DNA from: Hermodice carunculata
Lineage: Eukaryota; Annelida; Polychaeta; Eunicida; Amphinomidae
Reading direction: 5' to 3'
DNA: 64,000 nucleotides
Assembly: GCA_964020975.1 (NCBI GenBank)
Contig: OZ026614.1
Coordinates: 434,501-498,500 of the forward strand
This document shows, in pieces, positions 51,366-63,503 of the stretch. How positions within the stretch are numbered: position 1 is the stretch's first letter; each line of letters starts with the position of its first letter. Position numbers and translations under genes: made by a program. Under the pieces are notes generated by a model. The model worked only from the letters and a program-made list of their open reading frames with translations, did no database searches and was not told the DNA's origin.

Positions 51366-51909
51366 CAAAGGAGTGAATTTAGTTTTATGTCAATTACGGG
51401 CACATCAACTTTGATCAAAATTGGAAACTAACGAGTCACCATCACAGGTCAAATGTAGCATTTGCAACAAGTAATCGTTGTGTTGATTAACATGACAAAC
51501 TAAAAATATGAATAACTTTGTTAAAGTAAATAGGTTTGGCTCACACTGAGATTAATAAAGCCATCCAATGCAAGGCAACATGAGAACAACTTTCAACAGA
51601 TAAGTAAATAACAATACAATATCAGTAAGTAACAACACAAATACATAAATAATAAGGCCATATTTGAGTATGTAAAGAAACAAAGACTTGCTCGTCATCA
51701 CACATTGAGCCAGTCATTCATAATTGGAATCAACACAGTCAGGTTCCTCATTTCTCGCTTAAAGATGTCTGTTAAACCTACTTTAGGAAGTCTGACCTAT
51801 ATCAGTTATGCTCTTTGATTGATTTTGTGTCTGACAGGAATGCAAAGACCCATAAGGGATCCAGAAGACGGAGGTAGAAGGTCAACAGTAAGCACTCAGA
51901 GCAGCTGAT

Positions 51910-51992
51910 TTACAAATCCTCTGCTCTGCTCCCCAGCCACTCCACGTCTTTCCAATGAATGCTCCCTTCAGCCGGAAGTCTAAAGGGGAACC
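51910..51992 (-). CDS. exon 11 (terminal) of the multi-exon gene
   Basis: Acceptor ATTATGACAGCAG, then 2 nt completing a Gly codon, 26 codons ([20 protein letters not shown]...AEDL) and TAA. A second frame is also open here; phase with exon 10 selects this one. Confidence 0.6.
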
Positions 51993-54900
51993 CTGCTGTC
52001 ATAATTACATGATGATGGATTTTGTTGACTCATATATAGTAGAGAATGTTAAAACTACTAAATAAGTTTGACAGCTTTGTTTGTATAATAGAACTTAATT
52101 TTAGGTCAATATTCATGATCTGTCAGTTGATTGAACTGAAGCTTAAAACATTCACTTTCGAAGTAAAAAATAAAAAATAAATAAAGAAAAAAATTCAGCA
52201 AAATTAATTGCCTTCCTGTCCATCTTAACGATGAAACAAACCAAATTTATGCAACATGAGTGCATTCTTTTTTTGCAAGTTATTTTATACACAAATCCAG
52301 ATATGTCCCATACACGACTGTTCAAAGGCATGATGTACATTGACTTATTGCCACAATGAATGGTGGACATTATGACTTATTGCCACAATGAATGGTGGAC
52401 ATTATGACTTATTGCCACAATGAATGGTGGACATTATGACTTATTGCCACAATGAATGGTCGACATTATGTTTGTGCACTTTAGATTTATTGCTAAAATT
52501 CCGTTCAGATTTTAATGATACTACCTGAAATGGAATGTTTTAATATGATCATATGTATAGTTCTATCAGATGCACCTCAAACAAACATATTCCAGGAAGG
52601 AATGTCAGAGATGCAGGCTGTTGTGATGCTATAGTCATGGGATACACATGTTGTGATGCTCTAGTCATGGGATACACATGTTGTGATGCTATAGTCATGG
52701 GATACACATGTTGTGATGCTATAGTCATGGCATACACATGTATGGTCTAATTCGTTTGGCTCATGGATTTTTCACAACTCCTGTAGTGACATATCCAGAT
52801 AAAAGGAACAAGGAACTGATCCACTGTTGACCACTTTCATGGCTAATACTATATTTGCCAATGAGATACATTGACATGATTTTCTTATGCAGCAGTTTGC
52901 GGAGCATCTGACGGATGACAGTTTGTAAACCATTTTCACTGTGCACTTTGGTATCCCCCCCCCCACCTGGGTGCCACACTGCCCTGCTGACCAGCACAGC
53001 AGCCACCCATCTCAACACCATGCACAGATCTCCGTGATATACTAATCCATTTTGAACCTCCAAGACTAGCTAAAGTAGTTACTCAAGTACTCAACATCAT
53101 TTTCTAATAACTGTTACACATCTATTGATTTTATACCTGAACGACCAGCCAAAGTGTCCATCCACAAACATCACAGACTAATCCCTGCCATATACTCATG
53201 ATTAACATCTTACTATAATCACCAATACACTCAACATTCTAATATAATATGTGTGGTATATCTAGTCATTGTTACCAACACGATTGTATTCATCTGCCTA
53301 AAAACAACCCTGAAAATGGCCTGTCTATATCAATGTCTTGACTTGGTGTCCCATCAAGCAGTCGATGGCTACAACACCTGTGCACACTGTCTCAATGCAG
53401 GCCAAATACGAAAGCAAAACCCAATAACTGTCAGTTGAGGTATATTTATAGCGGCAGTATTTAAACTTAAAATCTTTCAGTTCAGGTACATTTATACCAT
53501 CAGTACTAGTTTTTTACTCTAGAAACATTCAGTTTACATGTAGGTATATTTATACCAGTTTTATTAATATTTAAACCTAGAAACTTTAATTAAGGCATTA
53601 GATTTTATCAATAACAGTGCTTGGCAGAATATGGAGACTTTTCACGAACAACTGTGGCAAGGGGGATCGGACTGGTCACAACTATGGCTGGTGTGAGTGG
53701 TCACATTCTGCGGTGGGCAGATTTGATGGCAGTTGGCACATGTTGGTGGTAGTTGGCAGGTGTTGGCAGTAGTTGGCAGCATTTGGAAGTGCCTGGACAA
53801 CAGCAGAGAGTTTTTGGCAGCAAATGGCAGCATTTGGTGGTGATCCCACAGGCTACAGTGGTCAGCAGTGCTGCTGCCAACAGGTGTGGACCATGGCTGA
53901 ACGCTGCCAGTCCTCATCAGGACCACTGCTGAACGCTGCCAGTCCTCGTGAGGACCACTGTTGAATGCTGCCAGTCCTTGTGAGGACCACTGCTGAATGC
54001 TGCCAGTCCTTGTGAGGACCACAGCTGAATGCTGCCAGTCCTTGTGAGGACCACAGCTGAATGCTGCCAGTCCTCGTGAGGACCACTGCTGAATGCTGAC
54101 AGTCCTCGTGAGGACCACTGCTGAATGCTGACAGTCCTCATGAGGACCACTGCTGAATGCTGCCAGTCCTCTTGAGGACCACTGCTGAATGCTGCTAGTC
54201 CTCTCAGTTGCCTCCCTAAGGTGCTCATATATTCAACCAATCACTGTTACTTGTGCTTGTCAGTTGCCAATGACTCCAGGTAAAGTGAATTGTCTAATCC
54301 CATTATCATTCAAAGTACTCAGAGACATTTTCAGGTACCCTCTTAATCATTAATTTTACCTAAAAATATTTCAAGTTACCTGTCTGACCACTCGTTTTAC
54401 CTGGAGACATTTGCAGCTACCCTGTTTTATCAACCAGACTTCACACAGACATTTTCATGTATCCTTTTTTATCACTCACTCTACTTCGGCACTTTTCCAT
54501 TTATCTTTTTTATCATTCAATCCACCTAGATACATTTCAATGACTTGTTTCTAACCAAAAATTTTTGTAACTAAATACACTGAGCACATTCAATATGTTT
54601 TAAACAAAGGACATGAGCACAATTATGTTATGTAACCTTAACTATAAACTTACCAAGGCATTATACAAAGTTATTTAAATTTGGGTATAAGCATGGAATA
54701 CACTCATACATGCAGTTTCTTGGCCTGCACAAAGCTGGTCCATACATTGCCTTCAGTCCTAAGATCAAACACAAATTTCAGTTTACTTTATGACCATACA
54801 TATTTATATAATGGAATCTATATGGCAAGTTAACATTCGCTGTCAGTTGAATTATTCAATAAAACTTTGACCCACTTATACATGTACAATGCCATAACTT

Positions 54901-57900
54901 CAGTACTTTCACATCATGAACTGTATTTTGCTCTGCAGAGCTGGAATCATGTAGCCTGGTTCCAGAGTCTAAACTGCTATAAATTGACCACTCCAGCAAG
55001 CATGAAGTTGGTTCACATCAGTTCTCAGTTCAGTGATCTTGTAAATATCCAGCAGACTTGCCTGCTTATATGTTTTCCTGTAAAATATCTCTGATATCTA
55101 ATACAATGTAATTCATAGTCTTTTATCACTAGGCAGTCAGTCACAGGTATATATTCCTTGCTTGTGAACAGTCCCTGGTGCTTCAATCAGCTGTACTCCA
55201 TATCCCAGTGAGTAAACAAAATTAAACTGACGACATTTGTTCTCATAATAGTTTTGGCCATTCATTACTTAGAAGTCAACATATGTAAAGATACAGTCCA
55301 GGTCTCTTTTTAGAGGTAGAGTCAAATGTGAAGAGGAACATTTGTTGTATACTTGGTCTTAGAGCCCAAAATGGTCACTGCAGTGTTCCTAGTAATCATC
55401 ATCCATGTCCACCTGCCTAAGGTACACAGTTCATACCTGCTTAAACACATCATTAAGGTAACCATATAAACATCATCTTTATAATCTGTCAAAAATGACA
55501 TTTCTGCCACCTGACCAGTCAATTGAGTCGGTGTTCTGACTGGAGCCATGTTGTAGCCCCATATCACTGTTACTCTCAGTTATGGCCACAGCAAATCTTC
55601 TCAGCTACTACTATGAACAACAGGAAAATTCACTTGGTCCCCAGAGACATGGCATGCTTCACAACTGTGAAGCCTGTGTTAAACTTAACAGTCACCAAAC
55701 ACATCAACCATTTGCAACCCTTTTCCAACCTTTTGAGTGATAGGCAAACCTTTTTCAAACCCATTTCGAACAGTTTCCAAACCATTTCAAAACCATTTCC
55801 TCTTATTGCATTAAAACCCTTTAAAACACTTTTAAACCTTTCTCTAATGCTTAACAACTATTTCGCACACATTCTCAACCTTATTGCTTAAAAGGCTGAA
55901 ATGGTTTGGAACCATTTCAGCCATTTGAAGCGATTTGTCAACCTTTTACAAACCCTTTGTTTAACTTTTGCAAACCTTTTACAACCTTTACAAACCCCAG
56001 CACAACATTTTGCAACACAAAAAATGCATTTGGCTGTTAAGATGTAGACAGGCTTAACTGTAATGCCAGCTGTTTTCATGACCATACACCAAACACATGG
56101 CTGTGGTTAATAGTATTGACTCACATGGTCATTTGTCAAACTACAGTCAAAGGATTTCATGGCCATGTACCACACTTATGGCCACAGTCATTAGTCTTGA
56201 CCAGCATTATACATGGCCATGTACCACACTTATGGCCACAGTCATTAGTCTTGACCAGCATTATACATGGCCATGTACCACACTTATGGCCACAGTCATT
56301 AGTCTTGACCAGCATTATACATGGCCATGTACCACACTTATGGCCACAGTCATTAGTCTTGACCAACATTATTCATGGCCATGTACCACACTTATGGCCA
56401 CAGTCATTAGTCTTGACCAGCATTATACATGGCCATGTACCACACTTATGGCCACAGTCATTAGTCTTGACCAGCATTCACTAGTAACTTGTTTCGGCAT
56501 TTCAGGGCAGTTCCCGGCGCTACACAGCATTTGCCGGCGTGAGATGGTGTTTGCCGGCGTTACAAACGCTGGCAAACGCCGACAAATGCCGGCGTTAGTC
56601 GGCGTTTGCCAGCGTTTGACACCCTTTCAATGCCGGCAAACGCTGTGAAATGCTGACTAACGCCGGCTACCGCTGGCAAACGCTCTGTAGTCCTCTCAAC
56701 TACCAAACTCAATGGGATACATGTAAAATTTGAATTCTCACGCCGGCAAACGCTGTGTAACGCCGGGAAACGCCCTGAAACGCCGAAACGCACCCACTAA
56801 TGCCGAAACAAGTTACTAGTGATTACACACTCTCTCATTGTGTCCCATTCTGACTGCTTCCTGTAAGTAAACTGCCAGTCAGGTACAGTTACGCACATGT
56901 ACGCCACACAAAATATTTCTGAAAAAAAGTCTAAGGGGACAGCACACATGTGTGCTCAACCCAAGCAATCAAAGTTTCAACTTGACTTATTATTCCTACG
57001 TACAGTAAATATTGAATATTAAGTTTCATTTCAAGTGTTAAATGTCACTTTGAACATGTCACATAGCAACACATCAAAAAGTCACAGTGAGTATCACTAA
57101 TACAAATAATCCCATGGTACATACACACAGGCAACACCATATAGGGCATTGTTACACACGATTCAATATGATCTGGTTACTGCAACACCAAAATACTTAA
57201 TATGTCTGTATAGGTAAAGCACCAGATGGTCAAGATAGAATATATATGATCGCTTCAATATTTGGAATGTATCATATTATTTTGTTGCAATTAATGTAGT
57301 ATACATGTACATCCACAAACTGACAAACAACTTGAAAGGGACCGCAAATATTCAGTTTACGTTTATACAGAGATGAGGGTTTCCAGGACTACCATCAGAC
57401 TGGCATGGGAGGCATCTGATTGCCATGAGAATGGCACCAGACTGGCATGGTAATGGCATCTGACTGCTACACTAAGAGTGTGTGACTGTCAGGGGAATGG
57501 CATCTGACTGCCACACTAATGGTATATGACAGCTATGAGAATGGCTTCAGATTGGTACGGGAATGGCATCTGACTGCTACACTAAGAGTGTGTGACTGTC
57601 AGGGGAATGGCATCTGACTGCCACACTAATGGTATATGACAGCTATGAGAATGGCTTCAGCCTGGTATGGGAATGGCATCTGACTGCTACACTAAGAGTG
57701 TGTGACTGTCAGGGGAATGGCATCTGACAGCCACACTAATGGTATCTGACAGTGATGAGAATGGCTTCAGATTGGTACGGGAATGGCATCTGACTGCCTT
57801 GCTAATGGTATATGACAGCCATGAGAATAGCATCAGACTGGCATATAACTGTCATGAGAATGGCATCAGATTGGCATGGGAATGGCATCAGGCTAGCACG

Positions 57901-60900
57901 GAAATGACATCTGATTGCCATGGGAATGTCATCTGTGGTGGGAATGACATCTGAATGGCATGGGAATGGCACTAGATTGGCACTGGATGGCATCAGACTG
58001 GCATGGGAATGGCTCTCCCTCTTTTTGTGCCTTGAGGACACAGGAAGTGATACAGACGGCTGGAGGCAGACCCACACTGTGGAAGAACTTATACTCCTAT
58101 AGACCTAAGCCCAGGTCTGTAGAGCAACATGTATGTGAGCACTCACGTTTAAGCAAATTAAAATTACAGAATGTCCACAAACATTCCTCAAGTTTTTTTC
58201 TTATGAATGCATCCTGTTGTGTAGAAGTGTTGGGCACCGCTGGTTGCTGTAGAATAGCAAGCTGCCATGGCACTGGTTGACCAGACAAAACTGGTCTGTA
58301 GGCACAAACTTTAAAATCTAACTGTGGTGCACATCAAATCTTATTGAGTACAGTGTAAAGCGATTATTAATAAGCTCTGCACTCATAGAAACTAGCAAAG
58401 TCCCGCTAGGCAGTGCACTCAAAGAAGCTAGCATAGTCCCGCAAGGCAGTGCACTCATAGAAGCTAGCAGAGTCCCGCAAGGCAGTGCACTCATAGAAGC
58501 TAGCATAGTCCCGCTAGGCAGTGCACTCAAATTGATAATGTGTACCCTGATGACAGTAACACAACCTCTGTGGTTTTTGTTCTCTGCAGAAAGATTATCA
58601 CTCCTAATGACTGAATATATCACATCTAACTGTTGACTACAACTGTAATACTGTACTGTAGTACCTCTCCCATACATGTACCTGTATGTGCACTAAGCCA
58701 CAAAGGCCATACAGACACTGACAGTATGTATCGCTACAGCATATTTGCTCTTCTCTCTGACCCTAAAGACTATCACATTTAGCCCCGCCATATAGATGTA
58801 TGGCATACTTCTTCACCACAATATTAGCTTCAACTTATGTCCTCTCCATTTGCTGAGTGCAGGTCTTGCAATTGTAGCATATGAATAAATCTGATATGTC
58901 AACTTTGGTACACTTGACTTTTCTGGGAAAAAAACTTATTCTTGAGTTCTAGTTATAATTCCACATGTTTATTAACTACTTGTTAATACCTATTGACTGC
59001 TTATATACTTAACCATTAAAATTTTCCAAGATCTCTGGACAAAATGGTTCCATGTGCCATGTTTCTCACCTTATCACCTCTTGGTTATTGCAGGTAAAGC
59101 CACTCGGCGTCTTTAAACCTTATTGCTCTACAGAGCTCTGTTCAGCTGCAAACCAGCACCATGGTTGGAACAGCATTTTTACGGCACAGTTTATGAGTCA
59201 AAAAACCACATGGAGATATTTTTATCTGATTTAAATGGTGTCAGGCACCACATTTCAGCAAAACCATTTGCTCCCGCTTTAGCATACAACTGTTAGGCAT
59301 GTGCTGCACCAAAGTTCAGTTTCTGAAGGAAATCAGCTGGGCTTTAGATGGTCATCTTTGTCAGAATGATTTCCTCTCTCTTGGGCACCAACCTTGCTGC
59401 TGTAGACATAGGTTCCATGACATTGTGTCCCACTTTAGCCCTTGTCAATATCTTACCCCTGATCCTTTCTGTATGTCATTATAATAACACAGACCTTACT
59501 TACCCCGATTGCTGCTCCCTTCTCTACAAGTCCTCTGGTTACTTTGTGACTCTATGAGTTCATGCCCCACTCATGGGCAGCACCTGCCACCATTCATAAT
59601 TACTGACCTGCCACCATTCATAATTACTGACCTGCTACCATTCATAATTACTGACCTACCACCATTCATAATTACTGGCATTTCACTTATTAGTTTACCA
59701 TTGTCCACTTTAGCTACCAATGCTAGTATTCAAATTCAAAGACAGTTTTAACACAGCTTTGAAAGTTTATTATAACTCTGGCATCTGACCCTGGCCTTTG
59801 TGATATCAACTCTTGAAGGTCAATTTCTATAACTGACCAATCACCACCACCTGTCAGATTTTGTACATTGTGGACAGGCACTTTCCTAAATTCAAATCAA
59901 CTTGCAATTTCCAGTTTTGTTTCCAAATAAAGTGTTAATGTGCTGGCCCCCAAAGCTGGAGGAGTTCACAAAAAACAAACAGATACAACAACAGCTGCTA
60001 AGCCTTAGGTACAAACTTTTTGATAACCCATAAAGGGTCATTTTATCATTCTAATACCCGTTCTTTAAGCTTTGATTTAATCTATTCTAATACCCGTTCT
60101 TTAAGCTTTGATTTAATCTCAGGGGTTAAATGTCTAATTGCTAGACCAGTGAGAACAGCTTTGTGCTCAGCAGCCCCTGACTATCCTGCAGTGACCTGTT
60201 TATTCAGATGGGTTCAAGGCATAGTGGGTAGGCACACTGCAAATGCAAGATCCATAACACTTCAAGTCCTTAGCCTGTGACTTGATCAAAAGGAGTCTTC
60301 TGGTGGGAAGGAACAATGTGTACATTAATGCTGAAACCAGTAGACTGATTCCTCAGACTGTGTTGGAATGTAGGCTGTCCCCGTCACACAGGTTATATTT
60401 CCATTCAGAAGTGAGAGTACTGTCTGTAATATACATTTATAGAGGTGTCCCTTTACTCTGGAACTGTTTATATAAAAATAACTTTAAAATATCCCATTCT
60501 GGGAAAAATTGTCCCACATTACTTGGTGTAACTCTGATCTGGCTATCTCCATGGACTGGTTCCACAGGACAAACCTGATGGTGGGTCTTGCCTATAACAC
60601 AACAATATGTTATCAAGATTTTGTATACCTTAAAAGTAAAATATTCATATACTTTAAAGTCATTATCATGGTAACAATAAATGATACATTGTATTGATTT
60701 TGGAGAAAAAGTTTCCTGCATGAATTTTATTGCAGGTTGAACCACAGGCAACCACACCTTACTGCCTCAAATGTTCTTTTGTTACGCATACAATTTTCAA
60801 GCTTATCTCTCGCTTGCTATTTCCATTAACATTTGTTGGACATATGTGAATCTGCAGTTCACAGATAATCTGTTAATTCCAGGTGGGCAGCTGTCAGCCA

Positions 60901-63408
60901 CGGGAGCAGGGTTGCATCAAGTGACCCCCCCCTTTTTTTTTTGTGGTGACCGTTCACTTTATGTGTAAATAAGCAAATTCAGCATCTCAGGTGAGCATGC
61001 TCAGTGAGATATCTTCCACTCTGGTCAGAGGTCACCAGATACATTATTTGCTCACTTAACAACACAGAAATAAAAACATGGTCAAACTCAACACTATGTG
61101 CAGAATTCTGGATGGGAGACTGACTTATATGTACTAAGAGTTTTGTGAATATTTGTTTTTTTCCTTTGGTGATATACATGTAGTAATACTTCTTGTGAGA
61201 CACAGGACCAGAAAAGTGATTGAAAAATACTTTTAATCACTTTCTGTGTTATATGACAATTTGCCCTTTACCTCAGCCTGTAGCCATGCTGAGACATGGA
61301 CATGATTTGGTATCTTTATTGTACTGAGACATGGCCAGTGATTTGCTATCTTTGCTGTACTGAGACATGGCTAGTGATTTGGTGTCTTGCTGTACTGAGA
61401 CATGGCCAGTGATTTGGTATATTGCTGTACTGAGACATGGCCAGTGATTTGCTATCTTTGCTGTACTGAGACATGGCTAGTGATTTGGTGTCTTGCTGTA
61501 CTGAGACATGGCCAGTGATTTGGTATATTGCTGTACTGAGACATGGCCAGTGATTTGCTATCTTTGCTGTACTGAGCCATGGCCAGTGATGTGGTATATA
61601 TGCAGCTGTCCAGCCTGTGCTTGGTGAATGGTGCTCACCTTACAGACATCCCTCAAATCCTTCTGCTTGGACGGTACAATACAAAGGCTGACAACTGACC
61701 ACTTTTCCCCTCTCTATGGAAGGCATGCTAAGAACACCCTTGTGGCGACTGGGGCATCACTTGCCAGCCAAAGAAAAAGCCACTAGCTTTCAACTGACCA
61801 GGCCCTGCAGCTAAGTTACTGAAATCCCTTTTAGTCAAAAATCTGAATGTGCAGTACCTAGTTCTCAATGAATAACAGCTCAGCATCAAGATAACAAATC
61901 TGTTACTTCTATGAAGTTACATGTAGTTTACCATTATCATATTGTACACATGTAAATGTAAGGGGAGCCAGAGCCTTCTACCATGATACACTGTCTGTCA
62001 ATCAATCAGCCCTGACCAGGCAGTCCAACTTCCCTCCAGTTTTGTTCAACCTGCCAGTCTCTTGTGACAGCAGCTGCCAGAAATGCAGATCCTCAGAAAA
62101 CACAGCAACGTACACACTGGTACACTGGCATGGAGACAAACCTGACTCAAGCTAACAACAGAAATGGAACCGTCCTTTGTGGTTGCATTCGATCCTGCAA
62201 TCTGGCTTTGAGGTCATCTGTTACCTGGTGCCATTCATAGCTTTCGTTGGAGATTGTCGGCCGCTGTTTTTCTTTGTTTGTAAGTGTCAAGAGGAGAGCA
62301 AGACAAATGCCATCATGCAGCCTGGCTGGTTTGCCATTGTACTCCACTGTCAGAAGACCACAGATGTTTGGGTACACTCTTTCATTGAAAGCATCCTGAT
62401 AAAAAATGAAGAACATATCTGAGATCAGCCTGTTTTCACATGGTCAGGTCTGAGATTAGCCTGTTTTCACATGATCTGGTAAGGTCTGAAATCAATCTGT
62501 TTTCACATGGTCTGGTCAGGTCTGCGATCAGCCTGTTTTTACAAGGTCCAGTCATGATCAGGTCACTTTCTTATCCTTCTTTTCTTTTGAAATAGCTGGC
62601 TAGATAACTAATTTTCTTCCATAGTTACCCAAGTGGAATCACAATCATTCTCAACATATGTGTGGAAAGATTTAAAGACTGAAATGAAATATACAAGAGA
62701 ATTCTATTGGTTGTTGTTTTATTTGTAAGCCAACCAGATTACGTAAAATAGAAAAGAGTAACTGAAAGTTCTTTCTTTTGTGATGTACCTTAGCAACATA
62801 ATGTTGAAAGTGAACAAAATGGAGTCAAAACAGCTCCTGCAAGCTGCCAAACCAAGTAGGTTTTTGACAAAAACATAGGATTTAATGCTCTATGGCAGAA
62901 AAAAAAGTTCATATGTCTGTGTCATAGGGAATGGATTTAGACAACACTTGTTTCAAACCGTTCACTGCTCAAAAAGGCTCACGGTGAATGGGATTAAGAT
63001 TTGTGCTGTCTAAATACATTCCCCATGACACGGCCTTGTGGAATTCTCTATTGGTCCTGCAACAATTAGACATACCTTTGAAGCTCATGACGCTTACTCA
63101 ATATAGTTTCTTAGCATACATATCACCACATTAGCATTTCAAACCCAGTCATCCTTGTAAACAGCAAGCTAGAATGAGTCATACCTTAAATAAACAGCAG
63201 TGACAGCTGCCTTTCTGCATTGTTATGTTACATGACATTCACAGAGACTGGTGGGGAAAGTACTTTGTCAATGGGACATACTTTGAGGACACATCAGTAA
63301 GTGATACTACCCAGTGGCTCTCTAGCCTCAATCCTGCTGGTTCACTAATGTCACAGGAACTTGAGCTGAGTGCTGCCCTCTGGTGGATAGCATACCTGTT
63401 GGCCCATC

Positions 63409-63503
<95 letters not shown>

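Larger units (their letters stand above)
51993..52966 (-). other. intron 10, with two minisatellites
   Basis: Holds the 32-bp (52,341-52,468) and 30-bp (52,620-52,740) arrays. The G-run just inside the donor (minus strand GTGGGGGG) extends a 100-codon open frame into this intron, so retained-intron forms would add a different C-terminus. Confidence 0.5.

Noticed and set aside
51857-51906. Plus-strand exon-like segment with good acceptor and GTAAGC donor
   Set aside because: Short (about 50 nt), no partner exons, and next to the phased minus-strand terminal exon.
51888-51993. Second open minus frame over the terminal exon (ending SAALSAYC)
   Set aside because: It would need phase 0 after exon 10, which ends with one extra base, so it breaks frame with the chain of ten junctions.
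54370-54425. Candidate 42-nt exon between exons 9 and 10
   Set aside because: It lies in a degenerate tandem repeat and its residues ([14 protein letters not shown]) are not compelling. Exon 9 joins exon 10 in phase without it.
56097-56648. 183-codon repetitive frame with an 18-residue repeat
   Set aside because: Translation of the 54-bp minisatellite, running into the CACTA-like element.
63244-63298. Plus-strand exon-like segment (acceptor, [23 protein letters not shown] donor)
   Set aside because: Isolated, on the opposite strand within intron 1 of a better-supported gene, with no partner exons in phase. Kept as a low-probability alternative.
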